The notes beneath the pieces are model-generated. The model was not told where the DNA came from and made no database searches. It saw only the letters and a list, made by a program, of their open reading frames with translations. A stretch of 64,000 nt of DNA from Janthinobacterium sp. PAMC25594 (lineage in GTDB: Bacteria > Pseudomonadota > Gammaproteobacteria > Burkholderiales > Burkholderiaceae_D). Within the stretch, counting starts at the first letter, position 1; each line of letters starts with the position of its first letter. Both the position numbers and the translations under genes were made by a program. Below, one piece after another: positions 7,618-16,852 of this stretch. Location of the stretch: assembly GCF_019443505.1 (NCBI RefSeq), contig NZ_CP080377.1:434001-498000 (forward strand), read 5' to 3'.

Positions 7618-7687
7618 GGTGGTTCCTTGATGAAAGGCATCCATGCTAGATCATCATCCTGGGTGGTGGAATGGGGCATAATCGGCA

Positions 7688-7699
7688 TGCATCATTGCA
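7688..7699. promoter_or_regulatory. Candidate LysR binding half-sites in divergent gap
   Basis: TGCA-tcat-TGCA is a symmetric pair in the 96-bp gap between the monooxygenase and LysR genes, close to the LysR start. It is short and only suggestive; a classical T-N11-A box was not unambiguous. Confidence 0.3.
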
Positions 7700-7713
7700 A
7701 AATCGGGATAATC

Positions 7714-8619
7714 ATGAGCTCCAGCATCGATCTGAATCATTTGCGCTACTTTCTTGCCGTCGTCGAGGCGGGCAGTTTTGCGGGCGCGGCACGCAAGCTG
7801 GGCTTGCCGACCTCGAATGTCAGCCGGCATATCGCCCAGCTGGAAGCGCAACTGGGGTCGCGGCTGCTGGAGCGGACGACGCGGCACCTGCGCATGACGG
7901 GGCAGGGACGCTTGCTGCAGGCGCGGGCGCGGCCCCTGATGGACGATTTATTGCTCTTGGAAGCGGAATTGCAGGACCAGCACGCCACCTTGCGCGGCGT
8001 CCTGAAACTGAGCTTGCCGGCCGAATTCGGCGCGCAGCTGCTGGGGCCGATCATTGCGCAATTCGCGGCCCGGCACGGAGCGCTGGACATCGAATGCCAG
8101 ACCAGCATGGCCGGCGGCGAACCGCTGCGCGACGACGTGGACCTGGCCATCGTCTTCCAGCGCGGCGTGCCGCCCGACAGTTCTATGATCCAGCAGACCT
8201 TGCTGTCTCTGCCCAGCATCGTGGTGGCCGCGCCCGCCTTGCTGGCCCGCACGGGGACGCCGCACATGGTGGCGCAACTGGCGCAGCTGCCCTGCATCGC
8301 CACGCGGGCCGCCCTGCATGGCAAGGCCTGGCAATTTTTCGGGGCCGACGGCCGGGCGCAGCCCGTGGCCGTGCAGGCGCGCTACCGGGCCGACAGCGGA
8401 GAGATGGCGCGCAGCGCGGCCCTGGCCGGCGTCGGTTTTGCGCTGCTGGCGCGTGCCGCCTGCGCGGCGCACCTGGCGCGGGGCGATCTCGTGCATGTCG
8501 AACTGGACCTGCTAGCCGTGCCGCTCGACGTGGTGGCGTGCTATCCCAGCCATCGCCACCTGGCCGCCAAGACGCGCGCCTTGCTGGCGCTGCTGCAACA
8601 GACGCTGGCACAGGCATAA
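7714..8619 (+). CDS. LysR-family transcriptional regulator
   Basis: 301 residues from the ATG at 7714 (MSSSIDLNHLRYFLAVVEAG). The N-terminal winged helix-turn-helix (SFAGAARKLGLPTSNVSRHI) is followed by the LysR dimer helix and a substrate-binding domain (LPAEFGAQLLGPIIAQF...). It resembles the AaeR/DsdC-like group that regulates a neighbouring gene. It is divergent from the flavin monooxygenase and most likely activates it in response to its aromatic substrate. The upstream sequence has GGGATAATC just before the start codon. Confidence 0.88.
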   Translation: MSSSIDLNHLRYFLAVVEAGSFAGAARKLGLPTSNVSRHIAQLEAQLGSRLLERTTRHLRMTGQGRLLQARARPLMDDLLLLEAELQDQHATLRGVLKLSLPAEFGAQLLGPIIAQFAARHGALDIECQTSMAGGEPLRDDVDLAIVFQRGVPPDSSMIQQTLLSLPSIVVAAPALLARTGTPHMVAQLAQLPCIATRAALHGKAWQFFGADGRAQPVAVQARYRADSGEMARSAALAGVGFALLARAACAAHLARGDLVHVELDLLAVPLDVVACYPSHRHLAAKTRALLALLQQTLAQA

Positions 8620-8657
8620 AACACTGTTCTGTTTTCCTCCTGCATGAGGGGTGCCCC

Positions 8658-11600
8658 ATGGTATATTTCGGGCATCAGTTTCCCCTCCTTATAGACACGG
8701 TGCACGCAAACAATATTATTTCCTTGCTGGACGCCGAGCATAGTGCGCTAGGCAGTATCGCGGCAGGCGCCGACCTGGCCCATGCATTGGAGCATTTGTT
8801 GCTGGCGCTGCAAGACCTGGCCGATGGCGGCGCGCATGCCTGCCTGGTGCTGATCGACGAGGCCGACCGCTTTTGCGGCTTGTCCGCGCCCAGCCTGCCG
8901 CAAGACCTGTGTCTGGCCCTGCGGCACGGCGGCGAACAGCCTTCGCCATTCGGCACGGCGGCCTTTTCCGGCGCGCCCGTCTATTGCGGCGACATCACGC
9001 GCGATGTGCACTGGAGCGCGGGCCGCAAGGAAGCCATGCTGCACGGCTACCGCGCTTGCTGGGTCGCCCCCGTGTTCGGCGCCAAAGGGCATATCCTGGG
9101 CGTGCTGGGCCTGTTCTTCCCCGCGTCATGCCATCCCACGCAACCGGAAATCGAACTGCTGGCGCTGGCCGCGCGCGTGGCCGCGCATGTCATCGAGCGG
9201 GGCCAGCTGGAAAGAGCGTTGCACGACAGCCGCGAACACTTTCATTACGCCATAGAACTGAACACGCAAGTGCTGTGGACTGCCGACATCGACGGCAAGC
9301 TCGACTATGTGGCGCAACGCTGGCGCGAATGGACGGGCGTCAATGGCTTGGGCAGCAGCTGGCTCGACGCCATCCATCCCGAGGACGTGCCCCGCGCATT
9401 GGCGGCGTGGAGCGAAGCGGTGGGCAGCGGCCAGCCCCTGGACCAGGAAATGCGCGTGCGCCGCCAGGACGGCCGCTACCGCTGGGTGCACTCGCGCGCG
9501 TATTGCCGGCTCGACGAGCGGGGCCAGCCCGTGAAATGGTATGGCTCCTGCGAGGATATCGACGAACACTGGCAGGCGCGCAATGCCTTGCTCGACAGCG
9601 AGGCACAGTTCCGTTCGCTCGCCTCGACCATGCCCAACCAGGCCTGGCTCGCGCATGGCAGCGGCGCCACCTACTGGGTCAATGAGCAGGTGTGCGAGTA
9701 CACGGGGCAATCGCTGAAGTCGCTGGTCACCAGCGGTTTTCGCCACTGCGTGCATCCGGACGACGTGCAAGCCACGCAGAAAAGCTGGGAGCGGGCCGTC
9801 GCCACGGCAGGCGCCTACGAACACGAGTTCCGCATGCGCCGCGCCAGCGACGGCGCCTACCGCTGGTTCCTGGCGCGCGCCTTGCCCCTGTTCGATGAGA
9901 CAGGCACGGTGTTGCGCTGGGTGGGCACGAATACGGACGTACAGGAACAAAAGAACGTGCTGGAAAAGATGGCTTACCTGAATTCCTCGCTGGAAGTGGA
10001 AATGGCCAACCGCACGGCCGACCGCGACCGCATGTGGCGGCTGTCGACCGACATCATGCTGGTGGCGGACCTGGCCGGCATGATCATCGCCGTCAATCCC
10101 GCCTGGAGCCACATCCTCGACCGCCCTGAAATCGAATCGCTGGGCATGGATTTCATCAGCCTCGTGCATCCGGACGACCGCATGGCGGCCTTGAAGGATT
10201 TGTCGCGCCTGGCCCATGGCGCGCCCACCTTGCGCATGGAAAACCGCTACCGGCGCCGCGATGGCGGCTACCGCTGGATTTCCTGGACGGCCGTGCCGGC
10301 GCAAAAGCTGATCCACGCCATCGGCCGCGACGTCACCGATGAAAAAGAGGCGCGGCTGGCGCTGGTGCGCAGCGAGCAAGCGTTATTGCAGGCGCAAAAG
10401 CTGGAATCGATCGGCAAGCTGACGGGCGGCGTGGCCCACGATTTCAACAATGTCCTGCAAATCATTTCCGGCAATTTGCAGTTGCTGAAACTGACGGTGG
10501 CCGATAATCCGCAGGCGGCCAGACGCCTCGATTCGGCCGCCTCTGCCGTCGAGCGGGGCGCCAAGCTGTCGTCGCAGCTGCTGGCCTTTGCGCGGCGTCA
10601 ACCGTTGAAGCCGCTGGTGACGGACCTGGGACGCCTGCTGCGCCGCATGCACGAGCTGATCCGCCGTGCCTTGGGCGAGGTGGTCACCGAGGAAACCTTC
10701 ATCAGCGAAGGCTTGTGGCACACCCTGGTCGACCCGAACCAGATGGAAAACGTGCTGCTGAACATGGCCATCAATGCGCGCGACGCGATGGAAGGGGGCG
10801 GCCGCCTGACGTTCACCTTGAGCAATGTCACGCTCGATGCCGCCTACGCCAGCCTGCATGCCGATGTGCTGGAGGGGCAATATGTGCTGCTGACCATCAC
10901 CGACACGGGCCATGGCATGGAGCGCGACGTGATCGACCAGATTTTCGAACCGTTCTTCACCACCAAGCGCGAAGGCGAGGGCACGGGCCTGGGCTTGTCC
11001 ATGGCCTACGGTTTCATCCGCCAGAGCGCCGGCCACATCAAGGTGCACAGCGCGCCCGGCGCCGGCACGACGTTTAAAATTTACCTGCCCCGTTCGCTGG
11101 AAACGCTGGCCGAGCCGCCAGCCGGCCTGACGGGTCCCGTGCTGGGCGGCGGCGAGACCATCCTCGTGGTGGAAGACGATGCGCCCGTGCGGCACACGGT
11201 GGTCGACATGTTGCGCGGCCTCGGCTACGACGTGCTGCATGCGGACGATGGCGCTTCGGCGCTGGCCCTGCTGGGCACGGGCGTGGCCATCGACCTGCTG
11301 TTTACGGATGTCGTCATGCCGGGTCCCGTCAGCAGCAAGGAGCTGGCGCAGCAGGCCCGGCTGCTGCTGCCGGAGCTGGCCGTGCTGTTTACCTCGGGCT
11401 ACACGCACAACGCCATCATGCAGGGCGGACGGCTGGACCCGGGCGTGGAACTGTTGAGCAAACCCTACCAGCGTGAAGACCTGGCGCGGCGCTTGCGCCA
11501 CTTGCTGGCCGACCGCCGTCTGGCGGGTGCGCCCGACCCGTCGGGACGGCGCATCCTGCTGGTGGAAGACAATGACGATGCGCGTGTAATGACGACGGAA

Positions 11601-11900
11601 ATGCTCAATATGCTGGGCCATACCGTGCATGGGGTGGCCAGCGCCGAGGCAGCCTTGCCCCTGCTGGCCATGCCGGGCCTGGACGTGCTGGTGACGGACA
11701 TCAGCCTGCCCACCATGTCCGGCCTGGAACTGGCGCGCCACGCGCGCGCGCACTGGCCGCAGCTGGAGGTGGTGTTTGCGTCCGGGCACGACTGGGGTGC
11801 CAGCCTGATGCAGGACGCCAGCGCGCGCTTCCTGCGCAAACCGTTTGGTCTGGAAGAGCTGGCCGGCGCACTGAAGGCGCGCCGGCAGGACGTTTACTAG
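8658..11900 (+). CDS. Hybrid sensor histidine kinase, GAF-PAS-PAS-PAS-HK-REC-REC
   Basis: 1080 residues. The start at 8658 has GAGGGG seven bases upstream. Order: GAF (about 38-180), PAS (195-310), PAS (317-440), PAS (464-575), phosphoacceptor helix GGVAHDFNNVLQI with His594, HATPase with DTGHGMERDV and GTGLGLSMAYG, then two receiver domains (from about 834, LVVEDD / FTDVVMP; from about 963, LLVEDN / VTDISLP). The HDFNN form of the H-box marks the HPK4-type soluble kinases. There is no membrane segment, so it senses a cytosolic signal through GAF/PAS. It is closely similar to the convergent kinase 11897-14779, and the two stop codons overlap. Confidence 0.9.
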   Translation: MVYFGHQFPLLIDTVHANNIISLLDAEHSALGSIAAGADLAHALEHLLLALQDLADGGAHACLVLIDEADRFCGLSAPSLPQDLCLALRHGGEQPSPFGTAAFSGAPVYCGDITRDVHWSAGRKEAMLHGYRACWVAPVFGAKGHILGVLGLFFPASCHPTQPEIELLALAARVAAHVIERGQLERALHDSREHFHYAIELNTQVLWTADIDGKLDYVAQRWREWTGVNGLGSSWLDAIHPEDVPRALAAWSEAVGSGQPLDQEMRVRRQDGRYRWVHSRAYCRLDERGQPVKWYGSCEDIDEHWQARNALLDSEAQFRSLASTMPNQAWLAHGSGATYWVNEQVCEYTGQSLKSLVTSGFRHCVHPDDVQATQKSWERAVATAGAYEHEFRMRRASDGAYRWFLARALPLFDETGTVLRWVGTNTDVQEQKNVLEKMAYLNSSLEVEMANRTADRDRMWRLSTDIMLVADLAGMIIAVNPAWSHILDRPEIESLGMDFISLVHPDDRMAALKDLSRLAHGAPTLRMENRYRRRDGGYRWISWTAVPAQKLIHAIGRDVTDEKEARLALVRSEQALLQAQKLESIGKLTGGVAHDFNNVLQIISGNLQLLKLTVADNPQAARRLDSAASAVERGAKLSSQLLAFARRQPLKPLVTDLGRLLRRMHELIRRALGEVVTEETFISEGLWHTLVDPNQMENVLLNMAINARDAMEGGGRLTFTLSNVTLDAAYASLHADVLEGQYVLLTITDTGHGMERDVIDQIFEPFFTTKREGEGTGLGLSMAYGFIRQSAGHIKVHSAPGAGTTFKIYLPRSLETLAEPPAGLTGPVLGGGETILVVEDDAPVRHTVVDMLRGLGYDVLHADDGASALALLGTGVAIDLLFTDVVMPGPVSSKELAQQARLLLPELAVLFTSGYTHNAIMQGGRLDPGVELLSKPYQREDLARRLRHLLADRRLAGAPDPSGRRILLVEDNDDARVMTTEMLNMLGHTVHGVASAEAALPLLAMPGLDVLVTDISLPTMSGLELARHARAHWPQLEVVFASGHDWGASLMQDASARFLRKPFGLEELAGALKARRQDVY

Positions 11901-14779
11901 GTTGGCACCTGAAGGGCTTGCTGCAATTGCTCGATGGTAAATGGTTTTACCAGGAAGCGAGCGGCCGGGTCCAGCACGCCGGAATTGGCGGGCGCATGGC
12001 CCGTGGAAAACACCACTTCCAGCTGTGGATAGTCGCGCGCCGCCAGCTCGGCCAGCTCGACGCCCGACATGTGCGGCAGGCTGATATCGGTCAGCAGCAG
12101 TTCCAGTCCCGGCGTGCCCAGCAGGGGCACGGCTGCCTCGGCCGTGCCCACGGCCTGCACCGTGTGTCCCAGCATGGCCAGCAGTTCGCCCGTCATGGCG
12201 CGCGCGTCCGGATTGTCTTCCACCAGGAGGATATGGCGTCCTGTCGGCAGTGCCGGCGCAGGCTGCGGCGCCAGTTGCGCGCGGTACTGGTGCAAGGCCG
12301 TCACGTGGCGGCCGTTGGCCAGCAGGTGGCGGATGCGCCGCGCCAGGTCTTCGCGCCGGTACGGCTTGCTCAACAGCTCCACGCCCGGTTCCAGGCGGCC
12401 GCCCTGCATGATGGCGTCCTGCGTGTAGCCCGAGGTAAACAACACGGCCAGCTGGGGCAGCAGCAGCCGTGCCTGGCGCGCCAGTTCCGTGCTGGCGACC
12501 TTGCCTGGCATCACCACATCCGTAAACAGCAGGTCGATGGGCACGCCGCTGCTGACGATGGCCAGCGCGCTTTCGCCGTCGCTGGCGCGCAGCACGGCAT
12601 AGCCGAGGCCGCGCAGCATGTCCACCACCGTCGTCTGCACCTGCACGTCGTCTTCCACGACGAGAATGGTTTCCTTGCCGCCCAGCACGGGGCCGTCCAG
12701 CTGCAGCGGCAATTCCGTTTCCGCTTCGAGCGAGCGCGGCAGGTAGATGCGGAAGGTGCTGCCATGGCCGGGCACGCTGTCCACCGTCAGGTGGCCGCCG
12801 CTCTGGCGCAGGAAGCCGTACGCCATGGACAGGCCCAGGCCCGTGCCTTCGCCTTCCTTCTTTGTCGTGAAGAATGGTTCGAAAATCTTGTCCAGCAAGT
12901 CGGCGGGAATGCCCGAGCCCGTGTCCGAGACGGCCAGCTGCACATAGTCGCCGGGCGCCACGTCCGCATGGCGCGCCGCATAGTCGCTGCCCAGCACGCT
13001 ATTGCCCAGTTCGATGTTCAGCTGGCCCTGGCCCTCCATCGCGTCGCGCGCGTTGATGGCCAGGTTGAGGATGACGTTTTCCAGCTGGTGCGGGTCGACC
13101 AGGGCACGCCAGCAATCGTCGGCCAGCAGCAAACGCGTCTCGATGCTTTCGCCCGTGGCGCGCCGCAGCAGCTCTTCCGTCGAACGCAGCAGTTGCGCCA
13201 GGTCCGTCACCAGCGGTTTCAACGGTTGACGCCGCGCAAAGGCCAGCAGCTGGGCCGACAGCTTGGCACCCCGTTCCACGGCGGCCGAGGCGCTGGCGAT
13301 GCGCTTGGCGGCCAGCGGGTCGTCGTCCAGGGTCATCTGCAGCAGTTGCAGATTGCCCGAGATAATTTGCAGCACGTTATTGAAATCATGGGCCACGCCA
13401 CCCGTCAGCTTGCCCAGCGCTTCGAGCTTTTGCGATTGCAGCAGGGCCATCTCGCTGTGGCGCAACGATTCCTGCATGCTGCGCAAGGTGCATTCCGCTT
13501 CCTTTTCCAGGGTGACGTGGCGCCCGGTGGCGAAAATCAGGTCGCCTTCGGGCGCCGCCGACCAGGACAGCCAGCGGTGGCCGCCATCGCGGTGCCGGTA
13601 GCGGTTTTCAAAGCTGGGCATGGCTTCCTGCGTCACGTGCGCCAGCGCCAGGCGGGTGGCGGCGGCATCCTCGGACAGCACGAAGTCGAACAGGCTGCGG
13701 CCCAGCATTTCCTCGGGCAGCCAGCCCAGGATGGCTGACGAAGCCGGGTTGACGGCGACAAAGCAGCCCTCGGCGTCGATGGCCACCATCAGGTCTTGCG
13801 CGCTGCGCCACAGCCGCTCGCGCTCGCTGTTGCGCGCGGCCAAGTCCGCTTCCAGCTTCTTTTCCACGGTGATGTCGCGCGCGCTGCAATACACCTTCTC
13901 GCCCTCGGGCGCGGCCACCCACGACAGCCAGTGCCAGCCGCCCAGCTTGTGGCGGTAGCGGTTTTCGAAACGCAGCGCCGGCTGGCCCTGGTTGGCCGCG
14001 TCCCAGGCCGCATGGGTGCGCGGCAAGTCGTCCGGATGGATCAGTTCAAAAAATTTCGTCGTGCGGATTTCCTCGACCGACCAGCCCAGGGTGGCTTGCC
14101 AGGCGGGGTTCGAGTGCTCGAAATAGCCGTCGAGGTTGAGCACGCCCAGCAAATCGGGGCTGACGTTCCAGGTGCGGCCGAACTCGCGCGTGCGCTCGGC
14201 CACCTGCATTTCCATGCTGGCACTGAGGGCGCGCAGGCGCGATTCCGCCTGCGCCCGCAAAATGGTCGACCATACCCGTTCCGACACTTGCACGGCCAGT
14301 TCGATCTCGTCCGCATGCCACAGGCGCACCGCGCCGCTGTGCACGACGAACAGGGCCGCCAGCCGGCCCTCCTTGGCGATGGGAATGTTCAGGAAGGCAC
14401 GGATGCCCAGGCGCGCAAACGTGGCCAGCGCGGCCGGCGTGGCCGTGCGCGGGTCGCTGGCCACATCGCTGACGGCCAGCGCCTGGCCGGCGGCCAGCGC
14501 ATCGGCCAGGCGGGCCGCATAATCGCCGAGGAAATATTCGCCGGCGGCACCGGGCGCCAGGCCATCGCTCCACGCATGCTGCAGGGTGGGGCATTGCAGG
14601 GTCTGGTCGATATCGAAACAGGCCACTTGCTGGGCGCCCAGGCGCTGTCCCAGCAGCTGCGCCGACAGCGAGAGGATCTCGCCCGTGTCTTGCAGCAGGC
14701 GCAGCCGGCGTTCCAGTTGCAGCAAAAAGGCCACGCCACTGGCGCCGGCCTGGCCGCGGGGGACAGGTGTGCTGCTCAT
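11897..14779 (-). CDS. Hybrid sensor histidine kinase, GAF-PAS-PAS-HK-REC-REC
   Basis: 960 residues. The start MSSTPVPRGQAG at 14779 lies 7 bases after the upstream gene's stop; earlier codons of the frame are the shadow of that gene. Order: GAF (about 20-170), PAS (195-300), PAS (325-430), H-box GGVAHDFNNVLQI with His464, HATPase (DTGSGIPADL, GTGLGLSMAYG), REC (about 707-825) and REC (about 840-957). From the H-box on it is nearly the same protein as the one at 8658-11900, so they are inverted paralogues. It is the last gene of the operon that starts at 20331. Cytosolic; no output DNA-binding domain. Confidence 0.9.
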   Translation of the reverse strand: MSSTPVPRGQAGASGVAFLLQLERRLRLLQDTGEILSLSAQLLGQRLGAQQVACFDIDQTLQCPTLQHAWSDGLAPGAAGEYFLGDYAARLADALAAGQALAVSDVASDPRTATPAALATFARLGIRAFLNIPIAKEGRLAALFVVHSGAVRLWHADEIELAVQVSERVWSTILRAQAESRLRALSASMEMQVAERTREFGRTWNVSPDLLGVLNLDGYFEHSNPAWQATLGWSVEEIRTTKFFELIHPDDLPRTHAAWDAANQGQPALRFENRYRHKLGGWHWLSWVAAPEGEKVYCSARDITVEKKLEADLAARNSERERLWRSAQDLMVAIDAEGCFVAVNPASSAILGWLPEEMLGRSLFDFVLSEDAAATRLALAHVTQEAMPSFENRYRHRDGGHRWLSWSAAPEGDLIFATGRHVTLEKEAECTLRSMQESLRHSEMALLQSQKLEALGKLTGGVAHDFNNVLQIISGNLQLLQMTLDDDPLAAKRIASASAAVERGAKLSAQLLAFARRQPLKPLVTDLAQLLRSTEELLRRATGESIETRLLLADDCWRALVDPHQLENVILNLAINARDAMEGQGQLNIELGNSVLGSDYAARHADVAPGDYVQLAVSDTGSGIPADLLDKIFEPFFTTKKEGEGTGLGLSMAYGFLRQSGGHLTVDSVPGHGSTFRIYLPRSLEAETELPLQLDGPVLGGKETILVVEDDVQVQTTVVDMLRGLGYAVLRASDGESALAIVSSGVPIDLLFTDVVMPGKVASTELARQARLLLPQLAVLFTSGYTQDAIMQGGRLEPGVELLSKPYRREDLARRIRHLLANGRHVTALHQYRAQLAPQPAPALPTGRHILLVEDNPDARAMTGELLAMLGHTVQAVGTAEAAVPLLGTPGLELLLTDISLPHMSGVELAELAARDYPQLEVVFSTGHAPANSGVLDPAARFLVKPFTIEQLQQALQVPT

Positions 14780-14786
14780 GCCGGGC

Positions 14787-15977
14787 TCAGCTGCCGGCCA
14801 GCGGCAGGGTGACGCTGAACAGGGCGCCATTGCCGGGCTGGCTTTGCAGGGTGATGGCGCCGCCATGCGCATCGACCAGCTGCTTGGTGATGAACAGGCC
14901 CAGGCCCAGGCCGCCCGTGCGGTCCTGGTGCATGACGCGTTCGAACGCGTCGAAGATGCGTTCCTGGTCGCGCGCATTGATGCCGATGCCATGGTCGCGC
15001 ACTTCGATGACGGCGCTGTTCTGCGTGTGCGCCAGGCTGATTTCCACGGGCTGGCCCTGGCCGTAGCGCACGGCATTGCTGATCAGGTTGACAACGATCT
15101 GCTCGACGCGGAAAGCATCCCAGTAACCGTGGATCGGTTCGAAGGCCAGCACTTCCAGCACGCTGCCCGTCGTGGCCGCATACGGGGCCAGGTCGTCGGC
15201 CACCCGGCGCACGAGGCTGGTCAGGTCGACGGCTTCGCGGCGGATCGACAGCTTGCCGCTGGTGATGCGCGAGACATCGAGCATGTCGTCGATCAGGCGC
15301 ACCATGCTGCGGATTTGCCGCCCGTCGCGCGCCACCATCTTGTTCAGCTTGTCCGGCTCGAAGGCGGCCAGGTTGCCCCGCTCCAGGTTGACGGTGCGCA
15401 TCTGCGTTTCCAGGAACAGCGTATTTAATGGCGTACGCAGTTCGTGCGCCACCATGGACATGAATTCGTCGCGCAGGCGCAGCGAGCGCTGCAGTTCCGC
15501 CTGGGTGGCACGTAATTCTTTCAATAACGCTTCCTGCTGCTGGCGGCTGTGTTCAAGCGCCTGCACCTGGCGCCGCGTCTCGCTGCGCTGCTGGTGCAGG
15601 GCCACGAAGACGTTGACCTTGCTTTGCACGGCATTGATGTCGAGCGGCTTGTGCAGGAAATCGACGGCGCCGCTTTCATAGCCCTGGAAGGCGAAATTCA
15701 TTTCCTTGCCGGCCGCCGTGACGAAGACGATGGGGATGTGGCGCGTTTTTTCCGTGCCGCGCATCAATTGCGCGAGCTCAAAGCCATCCATTTCCGGCAT
15801 TTGCACGTCGAGGATGGCCAGCGCGAAATCGTGCTCCAGCAACAGGGCCAGCGCTTCTTCGCCCGAGGAGGCCTGGTAGACGCTGCGGTCGCTCTCGCGG
15901 ATCAGCGCATTGAGCGCGCGCAAGTTTTCCGGCAAATCGTCGACGATCAGCAGTTTGGTGCTTGTTTCATTCATCAT
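14787..15977 (-). CDS. Response regulator-histidine kinase fusion (REC-HisKA-HATPase)
   Basis: 396 residues. REC is N-terminal (LLIVDDLPENL; phosphoacceptor Asp57 in AILDVQMP; Lys110), followed by a linking coiled coil (residues about 128-168), HisKA with MVAHELRTPLN (His178), and HATPase_c (NLISNAVRYG, DHGIGI, GGLGLGLFIT). REC at the front makes this a phosphotransfer intermediate: it is phosphorylated by a partner kinase, which changes its own kinase activity. The ATG at 15977 overlaps the cheR stop (ATGA), so translation is coupled. It probably relays between the CHASE3 kinase and the last hybrid kinase. Confidence 0.9.
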   Translation of the reverse strand: MMNETSTKLLIVDDLPENLRALNALIRESDRSVYQASSGEEALALLLEHDFALAILDVQMPEMDGFELAQLMRGTEKTRHIPIVFVTAAGKEMNFAFQGYESGAVDFLHKPLDINAVQSKVNVFVALHQQRSETRRQVQALEHSRQQQEALLKELRATQAELQRSLRLRDEFMSMVAHELRTPLNTLFLETQMRTVNLERGNLAAFEPDKLNKMVARDGRQIRSMVRLIDDMLDVSRITSGKLSIRREAVDLTSLVRRVADDLAPYAATTGSVLEVLAFEPIHGYWDAFRVEQIVVNLISNAVRYGQGQPVEISLAHTQNSAVIEVRDHGIGINARDQERIFDAFERVMHQDRTGGLGLGLFITKQLVDAHGGAITLQSQPGNGALFSVTLPLAGS

Positions 15978-16852
15978 GTTTCATTCCTGGCATGACCATG
16001 CCGTCCAGCGTAGTGGGAAGCGGCGTGCGACGGCGCACGCTTGCGGTAGAGCTTTTCGGGACCCGGCAATGGCTCGAAGTCGGCGGCAAAGCGCGTGAAG
16101 TGCGTGCTTTCCTTGCTACCCAGGCCCAGGAAGCCCCGGTGGCACAGCGAGTCGTGAAACAGGCCCAGGGCCCGTTCCTGCAAGGTTTTATTGAAGTAAA
16201 TCAGCACGTTACGGCAACAAATCAATTGCGTTTCAATAAAAACGCTGTCCGTGGACAGGCTGTGGTCGGCAAAGTTGATCCTGTCGAGCAGGCGCTGCTG
16301 GAAACGCGCCGTGGCATGCTCGACCGTGTAGTACTCGGACAGCTGGCCCAGGCCGCCCGCGGCCAGGTAGTTGTCGCCGTAGTCGGCCATGCGGTGCAGC
16401 GGATACACGCCGCGTGCGGCCGTGGCCAGCGCCTGCGGATTGATGTCGGTGGCGTAAATCGTGCTGCGTTCGAGCAAGCCTTCCTCGTGCAGCACGATGG
16501 CCAGCGACAGTGCCTCTTCGCCCGTGCAGCAGCCGGCCACCCAGATCGTCGGCGACGGATAGGTTTTCAGCACGGGCACCACGTGTTCGCGCAAGGCGCG
16601 GAAAAACGCCGGGTCGCGGAACATTTGCGTGACGGGCACGGTCAAAATCTGCAGCAGCTTGCCAAAGGCGGCCGTGTCGTCCAGCACCAGCTGCTGCAGG
16701 GCGGGCAAGTCGGCGCAATGGAGGCGCTCCAGCGCCTGGTTCAGGCGCCGGCGCTGCGAGGGCAGGGAATAGTCGCGGAAATCATAGCTGTAGCGCTGAC
16801 AGATCGCCTCCATCAGCGCATGCAGTTGCGCGTCCGTGGTGCGCAGGGACAT
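15974..16852 (-). CDS. CheR-type protein-glutamate methyltransferase
   Basis: 292 residues from ATG 16852, which shares one base with the upstream kinase stop (TGATG); upstream codons of the frame are shadow. CheR marks: N-terminal all-alpha domain (RYSYDFRDYSLPSQRRRLNQ), VTQMFRDPAFF, SAM site VAGCCTGEEALSLAI, acidic ATDINPQAL, and CRNVLIYFN. CheR transfers methyl groups from SAM to glutamates, normally on chemoreceptors. In such sensory operons it is thought to modify the large sensor kinase. Its usual partner CheB methylesterase is not in this operon. The SAM loop has Cys-Cys where CheR usually has Cys-Ser. Confidence 0.9.
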   Translation of the reverse strand: MSLRTTDAQLHALMEAICQRYSYDFRDYSLPSQRRRLNQALERLHCADLPALQQLVLDDTAAFGKLLQILTVPVTQMFRDPAFFRALREHVVPVLKTYPSPTIWVAGCCTGEEALSLAIVLHEEGLLERSTIYATDINPQALATAARGVYPLHRMADYGDNYLAAGGLGQLSEYYTVEHATARFQQRLLDRINFADHSLSTDSVFIETQLICCRNVLIYFNKTLQERALGLFHDSLCHRGFLGLGSKESTHFTRFAADFEPLPGPEKLYRKRAPSHAASHYAGRHGHARNET

